A stretch of 64,000 nucleotides of DNA from Apophysomyces variabilis (Eukaryota > Mucoromycota > Mucoromycetes > Mucorales > Mucoraceae): positions 9,702 to 73,701 of the forward strand of contig MZZL01000030.1 of assembly GCA_002749535.1 (NCBI GenBank), in the 5' to 3' direction. Position 1 is the first letter of the stretch; every line of letters begins with the position of its first letter. This document shows, piece by piece, positions 1 through 10,947 of the stretch. The notes beneath the pieces were generated by a model. It was not told where the DNA came from. It searched no databases and saw only the letters and a list, made by a program, of their open reading frames with translations. The translations under genes were made by a program, and so were the position numbers.

Positions 1-407
1 ATGGTAAGTAAATGTAAACAAAAATATAGGACTAGTTTTTTTAGTGTAATTACATGGGTTCTTTTATCCAATAAAACGTACTTTACCATCACTACTTTAT
101 TACTACTTTACTACTACTATGAATTATAGTAATCACTACTTTTTAACTACTTGATCGCTGTCTGAAAATTTAGTAGTTACTACTTTTTAACTACTTGATC
201 GCTGTCTCAAAATTTAGTGGTTACTACTTTTTAACTACTTGATCGCTGTCTAAAATTGTAGTGGTTACTACTTTTCTACTACTTTATCATTGTAGTTGAA
301 TTTTAGTAGTTACTACTTTTTTACTACTTTATAACTAACAGGGCATCTTTAGTATTTACTAAAAGTAGTAAATGTTACTACTTTTAGTTGACCCTGTGGT
401 CATAGTG
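1..407 (+). mobile_element. Terminus of CACTA element C1 (accessory-gene side)
   Basis: This stretch is a near copy of 32024-32430 and of the reverse complement of 58822-59146. It ends in the inverted form of CACTATGACCACAGGGTC at 390-407, a CACTA-type terminal inverted repeat. The rest of the element lies left of the window. At 408 it abuts coding sequence of another CACTA copy (C2), so C1 most likely inserted there; the 3-bp target duplication (AAC expected on the left) cannot be checked. Confidence 0.8.
124..345 (+). repeat. Subterminal tandem repeats of the C-family CACTA
   Basis: A unit of about 48 bp containing TACTACTTTTTAACTACTTG followed by ATCGCTGTCT recurs three times, then degenerates into shorter TACTACTTT repeats. 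The same array occurs near 32155-32360 and, inverted, at 58900-59050. Subterminal arrays of this kind bind the element's own DNA-binding protein in En/Spm; that role is inferred here. Confidence 0.75.
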
Positions 408-929
408 AACTTGAACCTTCTGTTAGTTTTTCCATATAGCCAAACAATATGAAACTGTGTAGTGGAATTTATCTTTGGAATCAATTTAGCAGCTTTGTTT
501 AACCCCCTAATGTCAACAACTTTTAGCATCCTGGAATCAGATAGGTTCTTGATAAGGACTGGAAACTGATTGCATTTCTGCTAAAAATTTTAGTAGAAAT
601 ACATAACAGCCAGAATCTGTTTATTAGTATTGTGTTGATAGTAAATAAAAAATTGTGTTTTACTAATAAACACTTCATGATATTCTTGTCTAGACTGACT
701 AAATAAAGATTGAAAATGTATAAGGCATTGTATGATAAAATGACCAGGCATCTTACCTCATCTTAGTAAACTCATATATAGCAAGTAAGTTACATCTATC
801 TAATCTATATTAGTAGTCATAGAGTTTACTAGTGTAAATGCAGCTATCTTTCTATATATGACTAGCCAATAGAAAGTGTGGATATAGTTGCAGAATAACA
901 TCATCTACTAACATACTTGCTTCAAACTT
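408..929 (-). pseudogene. C-terminal exons of the C2 CACTA transposase, separated from the rest by element A
   Basis: Read on the minus strand this encodes residues such as LKVVDIRGLNKAAKL and FHIVWLYGK, matching the C-terminus of the transposase gene at 15260-15628 (LKVVDVNGLRSTAGL, FHIIWPYGK). The reading continues from 25489-25600 into 929 once element A (930-25488) is removed: ILQLYPHF...ASHI then KDSCIYTSKL aligns with the B copy's QLHPQFLASGHIWKDSCVY. TGG-to-stop and other nonsense changes show it is dead. At 408 the frame runs directly into the terminus of C1. Confidence 0.75.
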
Positions 930-949
930 CACTATAGTAACAGAATTCA

Positions 950-1325
950 CTTAAAGTAGGGAAAGTCCACTGAAAGTAGTAAAAGTCTACTGAAAATAGT
1001 AAAAGTCTACTAAAAGTAGGGAAAGGTTTATTTAAAGTAGTGAAAGTTTACTGAAAATAGAGAAAGGTTCATTTAAAGTAGTGAAAGTTCACTGAAAATA
1101 GGGAAAGGTTTACTTAAAGTAGTGAAAGTTCATTGAAAGTAGGGAAAGGTTCACTGAAAGTAGGGAAAAGTTTACTTAAAGTAGTAAAAGTTCACTGAAA
1201 ATAAGGAAAGGTTTACTTAAAGTAGGAAAGATTTATTGAAAATAGGGAAGGTCCACTGAAAGTAGTGAAAGTTCACTGAAAATAGGGAAGTGCTCACTTA
1301 AAGTAGTGAAACTTCACTGATATTA
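950..1325 (+). repeat. Left subterminal repeat array of element A
   Basis: About twenty irregular repeats of the form CACTGAAAGTAGGGAAAG, alternating with AAAGTAGTGAAAGTTCACT. The same motif, inverted, forms the right-end array at 25209-25488, and the direct form opens element B at 14265-14705. Probable binding sites for the accessory protein (inference). Confidence 0.8.
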
Positions 1326-1904
1326 GGGATCCTTAGTAATATTTGCAAAGTCATTCAGAAGACTGCATATTCATATGACAGGCAACAACTCAATTAGTTG
1401 AAAGCATCACTTTTTTCCTTTTTGATCTGGATTTGGCATATGCAAAAACTAAACTTGGCTCACTTCTGCTCTTACGAGTACCATATACTCTTAATGTTAG
1501 TGGCTAGCTACTGGTAGTAACCCTTTGCAGAAGATAACTAATAAGCTGATGACTATAGTTAACTTTGGCATGCTGTGTGTACCAGTGCTGCATAAGATTC
1601 TCCAAAATGATAACGTCAATAAACTGTAGTTAAAGCAAATGTATTGATTACTAGAACTTAAAACAATAACAGGCAGTTTTGTCAGAAGTAAGTTTTATGA
1701 AACAAAGATGTTCAAGCAATGTCTAATCTATAAATTCTATACAATGAAGAAAAACAAAGAAGAGAAATGGAAATTTTTAGGGGTTAGGAAAAGGACAGCA
1801 AATGAAAAAAGTAAACAAGGAGAAACAAAACAAGAGACCTAAGAGGGGGAAAGAGAGCAAAAAATATAGAAATATGAAAGAAAAAAAAAGTGACTATCCT
1901 AAAA
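1326..1904. other. Non-coding 3' flank of the element A transposase gene
   Basis: I see no gene here. The stretch aligns with 14706-15255 of element B almost throughout, including a purine-rich run with many AAAGAA/GAGAAA blocks near 1745-1895, so it is shared element sequence. Confidence 0.6.
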
Positions 1905-2567
1905 AAGCAGGGTTTCCAAACTTGACCATCTGGTTCATCTTGCTATAAGGCCAAACGACATGGAAGCAGTTGTTTGAATCAAGGCTTTACACCAGTCCAG
2001 CTGTGCTTGTCAATCCATCAACATCAACCACTCTCAAGACCCCCCTGTCAGACATGGTTCTGGAAAGCACTGGAAAGTGATTACTTTGCTGATTTATGTT
2101 CTTATAGAAATGGACAACTGCAAGAATTCATCTGTCTTCCTGATGCTAGTAGTATACATAGAACTGAGTCTCCCCAAGGAACATCTCACGAATCTTATGG
2201 CCAGCGTTGCTAAGGCAATCAAGTTCAGACCTGTAAATTGCCCATCCAATAACATACAACTGAAACTTATGTTATCCTGGTAATTTTATATAACGCCAAT
2301 GAATTGCATTGGCTAGAGTCATGGTGGTTATCATGAAGCTTGCTAGAATAAACACAACTGTCCTTCTACACATAGCCTAACGCAAGAAACTGGGAATGCA
2401 GTTCTGGAATGATGCTGCAGGGAGTTGCTGCAGATGTGAATTTGCCTTGGCCGATTCAGAAAGCAGTGAACAGATTGTGGAATGTATGCCCGTTAATGCC
2501 AATGGCACCTTGGAAGTTTTGTATATCAGTTTCTTTATAGTAAGGCTTCCAGATTTGAGGTTTAGTT
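1905..2567 (-). pseudogene. C-terminal exons of the element A CACTA transposase
   Basis: Homologous on the minus strand to 15256-15935 of element B, which encodes the C-terminal part of a Tnp2-type transposase. Frameshifts and stops interrupt the copy here. It is split from the rest of its gene (10948-13522) by hAT1, whose duplicated 8-bp target (GTTTAGTT at 2560-2567, GTTCAGTT at 10940-10947) brackets the insertion. Element B retains the uninterrupted arrangement, confirming the join. Confidence 0.7.
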
Positions 2568-3039
2568 TAGGGATCTTCACAGGTTGGGTCAGGTTGGGTT
2601 GAAGGTCAACCTGTATCTGATCTATTTATAAACGGATAACCCATATCCAACCTGTTTATATGAGGTGGGTTGACAGGTCAGGTATGGGTCAACCAATAGT
2701 ATTTAAGGATACGAATATGGTTAAGCACTTTGACGTTTGTATAATAAAAAGTACGTTGTAAAACGCAGCAATAGTTTATTTGTAGCCTTGCAAAATATAG
2801 CAGAAACAAGTAAGGAAAAAAGAAGGGAATTTTTTTTTTGTGAATTAAAGTAGTAATGTCATATGATGGTATGATATCATAATGGTGCAATGGCATCTGT
2901 TGAAAGGATAGTCAAAGTAAAAGAAGTATATTTATTTTCTGACAAAGGTTTTAAAGCAAGGCATAAAAGAGAAAGGTGTCAAAGTAAAAATAAAAGCAAA
3001 GGGGACAGAATTTTTTGGGGACTATAAAAAGCTTTCTTG

Positions 3040-5300
3040 TTTTATTTTTCTTCACAAAAACTTTTTTCTTGGCCGTTTAACGCCTTTTGCCAAGAGTCAA
3101 CCAACACTAATTGCTGAAGTGATTCTTGCAACAAACGATTGCATTCAAATGGTATAAAAAACTTTGCTCATGAAAAGCATCGTTCTGATGGTACTGATGT
3201 TGCCAGCACTGCTAGGTATTATAACGCCATTTCAGACAATTCTTTCCACTGCATGCTACAACTCTTCCAGTACTCCAGTGCTTGCATTGATTCCGCAAAC
3301 GTCCCTTCTGCAATGTACTCACTCAACTGATCGCTGGGCGCCTTTGGCTTAAACAATTGAATCTTCTTTTGTAGCATTTCATTTGATGGCACATTAAGCT
3401 TTATGCGAAAAACATCTTCCCAAACCACTTGCACTGCATGCTTTGATTGCATGATCCATTCCATTGGCCATTCAATGTCACTCCACCATTGGTACTTTGC
3501 ACGTGGATCAAGAGCTATTGCAATGGAGTAGACTAGTGCAGTACTTCTACTGTAATATTCCTTCAACTTGGAATGAGCAAAGTCAGTAGCAAGAGCAATA
3601 GTTGGGAACATCTAACGAATGTAAAAGTTAGTAAGTGTTTGTGATAGTACTTTTGAATTTATATTTCTTACCACCATTTTTTCTTCTTTGTATTTTTCCA
3701 CATGGTTGAACAACCAGTTATACACAGATATGGTACTGTTTATTATTGGATACAATGCACCTGAGAGTTCTGAAGTAAACGTATCAAAGCCAGAAAGTAG
3801 ATTCTGAACTTCTTCAATGCACTGCCAATCTTCTGAAGAAAGTCTATAAGTGGACACTTCACTTAAGGTTTGCCAAACATCGTTATATGCTTTTTGCTGC
3901 TCATGTGCTCTTTAGAGCATCATAAAGGTAAAGTTCCAGCATGTCTTGATATCTATGATCAATTCTTTGCTTGCTAGACTGTTGGCAGTACAATACCATT
4001 TGTACATTTCTCTTCTTTGTGGTAAAGATCTAATCTTGATGATACCACAATGAAGACATTGGATAATGTTACCTACAAGATAAGTTCAGTTACTATTGGT
4101 ATGTATTTTTGTAACAGTAATGCTTACCAACAGAATTGCTAATAGTATTCTTATTTCCATCAACAGTTTGATCACCATTCAAATCATCATTGGCCTCTGC
4201 TAGCAATCCATCTTTTATAACTGATTATGCTGCCAAATTGATAATATGTCTAATGCAAGAGATGCGATTTTCATCCGCCTTGAAGATGCCACTTCCAACT
4301 AACATTTCCAATTCTCTTGCTATTGCAATCATGCTGGATGCATTGTCTGTTGTTATGAAAAATGGTTTTGAGGTAAGATCAAATTTAGCTAACACCATCA
4401 TGATTGTCTGAGCCATGTTTGATCTAGAATAAGGGCTGTTGAGAGGTTCAAATCTGATAACGATTGATTGTTGCTTCCAGTTTGAATCAATCCAGTGTGC
4501 TGTTATCCCAAGAAATGCATCTCTAAGATCACTTGTCCAACCGTCAACCATGTATGACATGTAAGGCTGATCCTTCAGAAGATCGGTTATTTGTTGCTGA
4601 TACTGTTCATAGTATTTTTGGTGATCACGTTTGATAGTAGATGCACTAGGAAGTTTTAGGCTGGCAAGATCAGGAGCGCTATGAGCAAGATAAAGGAGTT
4701 CTTGCAACGTTTGACAGGAAACAGACATGTATGGAGAGGTGGTAGATATCATATCAGTAACAAGGATTTGCTGAAACTTTTCTTTGCTGAAAATTGATTT
4801 TTGGACCATTCTATCAGCGTTGGTAAAGTACATATTGAGAGATCCATTGAAAAGAGGAATAGAACTAGCACTAGCAGCAGGAGAATCCTTGGAAATTTTA
4901 TGCTTGGATAAAAGATGTCTGATTACATTGCCAGTAGATCCATCACCACTGGCAAACTCATGGTTACAACGACTGCCAGAATGACTAACGTAGTTGCAAA
5001 CGATCTTGTTAACACCTCCAACTTTTTGCTGGGTTGCCTAATTGTTTACAAAGATCCAGCTGGTTGGAGTCTTTTGCTTCTTGTTTGGTAGGGCAGGTGA
5101 TGAACTGTCATCAATGTTTGCTTCAATTGACATATATGACTCTTGTCTTGAAAGTTCAGCATCTGATCCAGCGTCCTCAATTTCTGTCACCATAGTGGAC
5201 AACATATCCTGTATACAATTAGATATGGCTAAGAAGGTATATTACTTACATCAGTCAATTCAGAAGCTTGACGTTGAGCATTGGTTGAGCTTTCAGTGAA
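3040..5300 (-). pseudogene. Decayed hAT transposase of copy 1
   Basis: Exon-for-exon homologue of the intact transposase at 18271-20541. The start codon reads ATA where the intact copy has ATG. A TGG in the BED-finger region has become TAG (5038-5040), a CAA has become TAA (3912-3914), and many arginine and alanine codons are altered by transitions. Still legible are the catalytic Asp in MVDGWTSD, ITTDNASSM, and the dimerisation region near 3219-3611. No product is expected. Non-coding element sequence lies on both sides (2568-3039 and 5301-6056), as in hAT2. Confidence 0.88.
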
Positions 5301-6173
5301 CAAATATTGTATTATGTCAGGTAAGAAAAAAGATAACAGAGAGATAATGCTTTTCTCATCAGTTAATACTTTCTGATTATATAGCTTTCTACTGCAGCAC
5401 TTGTACAATCTTCTTTTTTTTCCTTCTACTTCAAAACAGGAAGTTTACTACGCCATTACTATGATAGCAGCTTTACAATAGTTGTCAATTACTGCGGCAG
5501 GACATGTTCTTAGTAAGATCAGACCTTTTAGATTGATCTTCAACTTCACCAAAGTCAGTATCCTTTTTGTGGTAATTTACTGCGGTTGCCAAACATCATT
5601 ACATCGTGCCAACCATTGTTTCCTTACTGCGGCAGTCTTTGCAAATGTATATGCTTTGGCCTAATAGTAGAGTATTGAAGGTAAGCGTTTTATATAATGC
5701 CTGTTTTAGCTGTTCAATTGCTACAAAAATAAAATGGAGAGCTTTTTCATTTATTCTTTGATATACATAAACGAGTTTTGACATAGTAGTCAGTTTAAGC
5801 TTTACACTTGTAATGTCATGCTGCTTTGTCATTATGAAAATCTGAATTAACATGTGTTTAGACATTCCACTAATCTTGCAAAGAGTACTTTTTTTTCTTT
5901 TTACTGCAGCAAGCTTGTCAAACATTTTTCTTCTCCCCAACAGACTTCTTACAAAAGACTACAATAAATCTAAACCATGAAAACAGATTGTTGCCTTTCA
6001 CATTTGATTAAGAACAACATCGTCATGCTAATGACAGTTGAAATCAGATGCTTTTACACTATGGGAAAAAGGTCAAGGAAAATAGGTGAAAAATCGGGGA
6101 AAATTTTCCCCCATTTTGCAGGGGAAACGTGCATATTTCCCCTGTTTTCCCCTACCACAGAATGTGCACATTT

Positions 6174-6312
6174 CACCTATTATTCACCCATTATCCACCC
6201 ATTATCCACCCATTATTCACCCATTATTCACCCATTATTCACCCATTATTCACCCATTATTCACCCATTATCCACCCATTATCCACCCATTATCCACCCA
6301 TTATTCACCCAT
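6174..6312 (+). repeat. 11-bp tandem array CATTATYCACC at the left end of CACTA-N
   Basis: About twelve consecutive copies of CATTATCCACC or CATTATTCACC. The T/C alternation may reflect drift between sub-units. It lies in the subterminal position used for protein binding in other CACTA elements; that function is inferred. Confidence 0.85.
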
Positions 6313-6533
6313 GTTTTACTTTTGAGGATTTGATGACAAGATAAAGTTTATATTGAGTGTGGACAATTTCATAATACTATCTTCATATTTGAATGGTAAC
6401 TAGGATACGAGTTTTCTGCTATAGACAACTTACCATAATATAAATCATACATAAATAAATTAGCAAACTAGCTTATCTATAACTATTGTAAAGCGTCAGC
6501 AATGTAATATTGAGATCATAGCACATACTTACT

Positions 6534-7243
6534 TTAGTTACGTCTTCTTCTTGATTGCCTTTGGCTTGCTGTCTCTTCTGGCAAAGAGCTAATCATATGG
6601 TTGTGATTAATGTAATCATATTTTTAATAGATCGTTACCGTTTACATGAAGTAGCAGCTTTCAGATAGGTGGCTTTATTATGCCACGCATCAGAGGCCAT
6701 GAAGTTGCTTACCCAAGAGCTCATACATCGCCTCATAGGTAGCTGCAACGCCTCGCCCTTTTCATCGATGGCCTTCAGCAGACTCAGCTTGTCGTTCTGG
6801 CTGAGGTCATGCCAGTCCACCATCTTGTTTGAAGCTATGAGCTCTTCTGCAAGAGAGTCACAACAAGCCTTGACGCACTTGCAAAGTTCCTTGTAGATGG
6901 TATCTGAGCTCTCTACATCTGGCTCCTCAGCAACAACCTGATGCTTCGCGATGAAGTCTTTGATGTCAGTGACACATATCATACCCTTGTTTGCATGAGG
7001 AGCCTCAATAAGCTGAGCTGCGTAGACTAGTGCTTGTGGCGTTGTTTCAGCTGCCCTGAAACAAGATGCACGCTCCTCAGAGAGAGTCTTAACCAGCTCA
7101 GTAAGCTCTTCCACTTTCTTATTTAACTCGCCAATCTTGCTATTAAAGAATTGCCTAATATCTTTTATGGCTTTGAAAAAGTTATAAGCCAATACCTTCA
7201 TTTCTTCTTCACTGGACTTGCTATTAGCTTTCTTAGGTGGCAT
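6534..7243 (-). CDS. CACTA-N accessory protein (TnpA-like role), two exons
   Basis: Exons 7243-6639 and 6588-6534 join across a 50-nt GT..AG intron to give 219 residues with no stop. The start is MPPKKANSK. A coiled-coil-like segment lies near residues 30-60. A tryptophan-rich C-terminal core reads SWVSNF and AWHNKATYLKAAT, and a basic tail RQSRRRRN suits nuclear import or DNA binding. The core resembles the accessory proteins of C3 (WGADCLIKRKWQNAYN) and A (WGATFLITHRWENAYN). It is transcribed away from the transposase gene. By analogy with En/Spm TnpA it may bind the subterminal repeats; I recognise no named domain. Confidence 0.75.
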
Positions 7244-7375
7244 TTTCCAAGATGAATAAAGAAAATAAGGTACCTTGGCAATAATAAATATTGGCTGATG
7301 ACGTGATTCTTGTACAACCTAACGAGAAATAAAGTTAATTTGCTAAAGTCATTGTAAAAGCCTGCTTCATTCAAA
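7244..7375. promoter_or_regulatory. Shared divergent promoter region of CACTA-N
   Basis: Only 132 bp separate the start codons of the accessory gene (minus) and the transposase gene (plus), so both promoters must lie here. It is AT-rich, with TGATGACGTGATTC near its centre, which resembles a CRE/ATF site. Control elements are inferred from position only. Confidence 0.5.
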
Positions 7376-10300
7376 ATGACTAAGCTATCTATTTGCGAAA
7401 CCTGTAAAAATCTCTTTACTGTTAGAGAAATGCACAAACATATAAAAAGCTGCCGCATTAAGGCTGCAAGAGAAGCCCGAATGCATGCTGAGCGACAGCA
7501 GACCAGTGCCAGTTATTTGCGTGCAGGGTCTGTTATTGCACCTGTGAATCAGGGTACTGAGGGGTATGTATGAAAAAAGTAGACCGCAGTAAATTGATCA
7601 TATATTAGCACACCTTCTAATGTTATGGACCATACGAACGAGACAACAAGCAAGATAAACGTTTCAGATGAAGCTTGGGATGCTTTGTACGACGATGATA
7701 CATGCGAAGATGATGTGTTCATGGAAAATGACTGTGAAAATGGGGATTCAGACACTAATTCTACCATGCCAGAACCTGCTGTTGATCCTTCTGCTGCTAC
7801 AGAAGAAGGCCTGATAGAGATTGATCTCTCTACTCAGTTTGATGGGAACTTGACTTACTCTGAGAAAAAAAGCCTCGAGCTGTTTGTTCTTGCAAAAGAA
7901 CTCAATATCAGGTGGAACGCTTTAGAACGTCTCATTCAGTGGGTAAACAGATATGTAACTGATCCACAATTTGGTAATTAATTCATACAATAAACATAAT
8001 CAGCTCAGTTGAATAGCAGTACTAAATAATCTTCTGTTGTAGAGGGAAGAGACAAGCTTCTCTCAATTTATCGATCAAAAAAGCTTTTACAGGAAATGTA
8101 CCTTGTAAAGCTGAAGTACTTTGATGTGTGCGAAGACGGATGCCAGATGTTCAATGACGAACACACCCAGCAGTGCAAATGTGGCAAAGATCGTTATAAG
8201 AATCCATCCTGAGCAATACCTAAAGCTACCACAATGCAACTTCCTTTGTCTCTGCAAGTGGCGGCTAAACTGGCCAACCCCAAGACTAGAAAATGCCTTT
8301 GGTATCAGGTTGACAGAATTGCTGAACTGGGTAGGATAACAGATATTTTTGATGGAGAAGCGTACCAGGGTGTCCGGCATTTGTTTTCTGGCGAGGATGA
8401 CATAGCCCTTTCCTTGTTTGTCAATGGCTTCAACCCGTTAAAGAGGGGTGGATACAGCATGACGCTGATCATGGCAGTCATTCTTAACCTCAGACCAGAG
8501 GAGAGGTAGGTGTTTTTTGTTCTCAAGCAGGTTCAAAGTCTCAACATAAAGTAGGTACAAGAAAGAGAACCTCATCCAAATCGCAGTTCTCCCTGGCCCT
8601 AAAAAGCCAAAGGACATTTTTAGCTTCCTGAAACTGTCTCTCTCAGAATTGAAGAGACTGGGTACAGAAGGAATGCTTGTGAGGACCACAACAGAGACGG
8701 TCTATGCCTGCGTACATCTGTTAGTGGCAGGTGGTGACATACCAGGTGTCGCAGACCTAATAAATCATGCTGGCCACACATCCCTTTATGGATGTTACAA
8801 TTGCAAGGAGGAGGGGGAATGAGGAGAAATGGGTGGGATGTATTTCCCCGGAGATGGTAGCAAACCAGAGTTGTGTTCAGCCATTGAGTTCCTGGATAGT
8901 GACAAGGTAAGGGTTATCATAATTGCTAATTGCTCTTCATTTAATACATAGGCTTGTAGGATTTTGGACTAAGAACTGGGACACCATTTGCCAGCCTGTC
9001 ATCATTCCATAGATCTTTCTTTTTTGGCTTGGATGAGATGCACCTCATAGGTCATGGCATTGGCCATCAACTTTGGAAGATTGTCTCTGGAGATTATGGG
9101 GAAAGCTGCCCATTTTTCTTAAAGAAAGAATACAGAACGGCGATGGGCGCTACCTTGATAAATGCTAAAAGGCATATACCAACAACGTTTGAGGGGTATT
9201 TCCTCGGTATGTATACAGATTCAATGAAACTAAAGAAAGTATTATAAACATGAAATTACATAGATATACAAGCTGGTTATGTCTGTGCTGTGGATTGGGT
9301 GGTCTTCCTTTTGTACGTTGCACCCACATACCTTATTGAGCAGATGAGTCTGCAACAGGCCCAAGCTAGGAGAGACAAGAGGCTCGATGCTCATGTGTTC
9401 AGACAAGCAAACATTGCTCTGTCATCTCTCGTAAAGGCATGTAGCTTGGCTTTACAGATAGAGATTGATAAAGATGAGATTGATGAAATCTCAAGGTAAG
9501 GGTTATTCAAAAAAAAAACGCTTATATATTAAACGCCTTGTTAGGTGCATTAACTGCTGGCATGGTTTTATACAGAAGTACTTGCCAGTCAATGCTTTCA
9601 CAATCAGTCAACATTACTTGGTGCACCTTGCAGAAGCCATCCGAAAGCTTGGCCCACCAAGGATGTACAGCACATGGCCAATGGAGCGCATGATTGGTAT
9701 TATGAAAAAAAGAATCACTTCTCATGCATCTCCTTCCATGAATGCCTCAAACGAGCTATTATATTATGCAGTAGTGATGCATTATGGACAGGCTATGCCT
9801 GAAGATGACGAACAGGCTGAGGTGGATTCTTTGACCATCAATATAGAAGGAGAGGATGTCATCCTCAGAGTCCATTTATGGTCTGCAGCAGTCTCTGACT
9901 ATGACCAGTACAACCTTCACCAACGTCTGAATCAATACTGGGACAGACACAGCAAATGTAACGACGGCAACCTGCAGTCCGACATACTTGTTGCAGACCA
10001 GGTAATTGTCTGAGGGAACATTTTTTATTGTAAAGAGATGAGCAATCAAAGAAGCCATCGAAAATCAAACTTCATCAAAATCACCACCGCCGTCAATGCC
10101 AATGCCCGTCGTGGAAGTAATAGTGCAGTTAGCTTGGTGTGAGAAACGTTTTTTGGTGAGACCATAATGTTTTTCCAACACAAGCATGCAGGCACCAAAA
10201 AGATTTTATGCTTGATCCGGGTGCGAACAGACTTAAGCATGAACCAGTATGGTGTGATTAGTGGGGGCTTGCCCACTACAAATACTCCTAACACTAGCAG

Positions 10301-10439
10301 ACTGTATGTGGTCAATGCTACAGACTTAGACTGTTTGGCAGGCATTCTGCCAAAAATTAATGATAGAAACAAAGGCTATATCATTTGGCCTGGCATGACC
10401 AGGTATGATTTTAGATTAGGTAGTATCAATAAATTATAG
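7376..10439 (+). pseudogene. CACTA-N Tnp2-type transposase, eight exons, three in-frame TGA codons
   Basis: Exons 7376-7563, 7609-7973, 8043-8505, 8555-8906, 8960-9206, 9264-9495, 9545-10001 and about 10027-10439 join in frame to roughly 900 residues. The order is a C2HC finger (CETCKNLF...HIKSC), an acidic region, a CxxGC...CKCG ribbon, ALSLFVNGFNP, a Tnp2-type core (AGGDIPGVADLINHAGH, then GLDEMHLIGHG), a DUF4218-like segment (ISQHYLVHLAEAI, MERMIG), and a C-terminal domain ending IIWPGM. TGA codons at 8210, 8820 and 10140 are each one CpG transition from CGA. Apart from these the gene is open, so inactivation looks recent; readthrough cannot be excluded. Confidence 0.85.
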
Positions 10440-10947
10440 ATTAGAAGTTCAAAAATTTTGCTAAGTCAAAAATTTCCCCTATCATTCACCTATTTAGCAG
10501 GAGAAGACCTCTTATGATTTTAATTTCCCCTATTTTCCCTGATTTTGGACCATTTTCCCCCATTTTCTCCTATTATTCCCCGACTTTTTCCCATAGTGTT
10601 ACTTTAACAGTATAATGTAGCTACCATTTGAACATGCATAGTTGCAATGCTGAATGACAATTGTTCACTTATGCGTTCTTATCTTGACACCCAATAAACA
10701 TATCTTATAATACTGTTTAAAAGGAATGCATTTAAATGCTTTTACTGACTAAGACATTATTGAACACTTTTTTCTATGGTGACTCTACCTAGAAAAGCTA
10801 AACAGGTTAAACAGGTCAGGTCAGATTACTACTTTCTTGACCCATTTATTAACTGGGTCATAAAATAGCAACCCATATCTGGTCTAAACGGATACAGATT
10901 GGGTTGGGTTGACGGGTCACAGATATATAGTGATCTCTAGTTCAGTT

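Larger units (their letters stand above)
6057..10598 (+). mobile_element. Complete small CACTA element N inside hAT1
   Basis: Terminal inverted repeats are CACTATGGGAAAAAGGTC at 6057 and, inverted, CACTATGGGAAAAAGTC at 10598. The 3-bp target duplication is TTA (6054-6056 and 10599-10601). The empty site is visible in hAT2, where the sequence runs straight through GCTTTTACTTTAACAG near 21275. The element is 4,542 bp and contains two divergent genes (6534-7243 minus, 7376-10439 plus). The right subterminal segment (10455-10590) is rich in TTTCCCC and CATTTTC blocks. It must be younger than hAT1. Confidence 0.93.
2568..10939 (-). mobile_element. hAT transposon copy 1 (decayed, holds CACTA-N)
   Basis: The ends are TAGGGATC at 2568 and, inverted, TAGAGATCA at 10939. 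The 8-bp target duplication GTTYAGTT differs at one position by a C/T transition. The body aligns from end to end with hAT2 (17799-21621) except for the nested CACTA at 6057-10598. Subterminal tracts that read ACGGGTC in hAT2 mostly read ACAGGTC or ATGGGTC here, that is, CpG has become TpG or CpA. The copy is non-autonomous. Confidence 0.88.

Noticed and set aside
6057..6340. Three overlapping frames rich in HYSP/IIHPL repeats
   Set aside because: They are translations of the 11-bp tandem array in all three frames, a repeat artefact with no start context or homologue.
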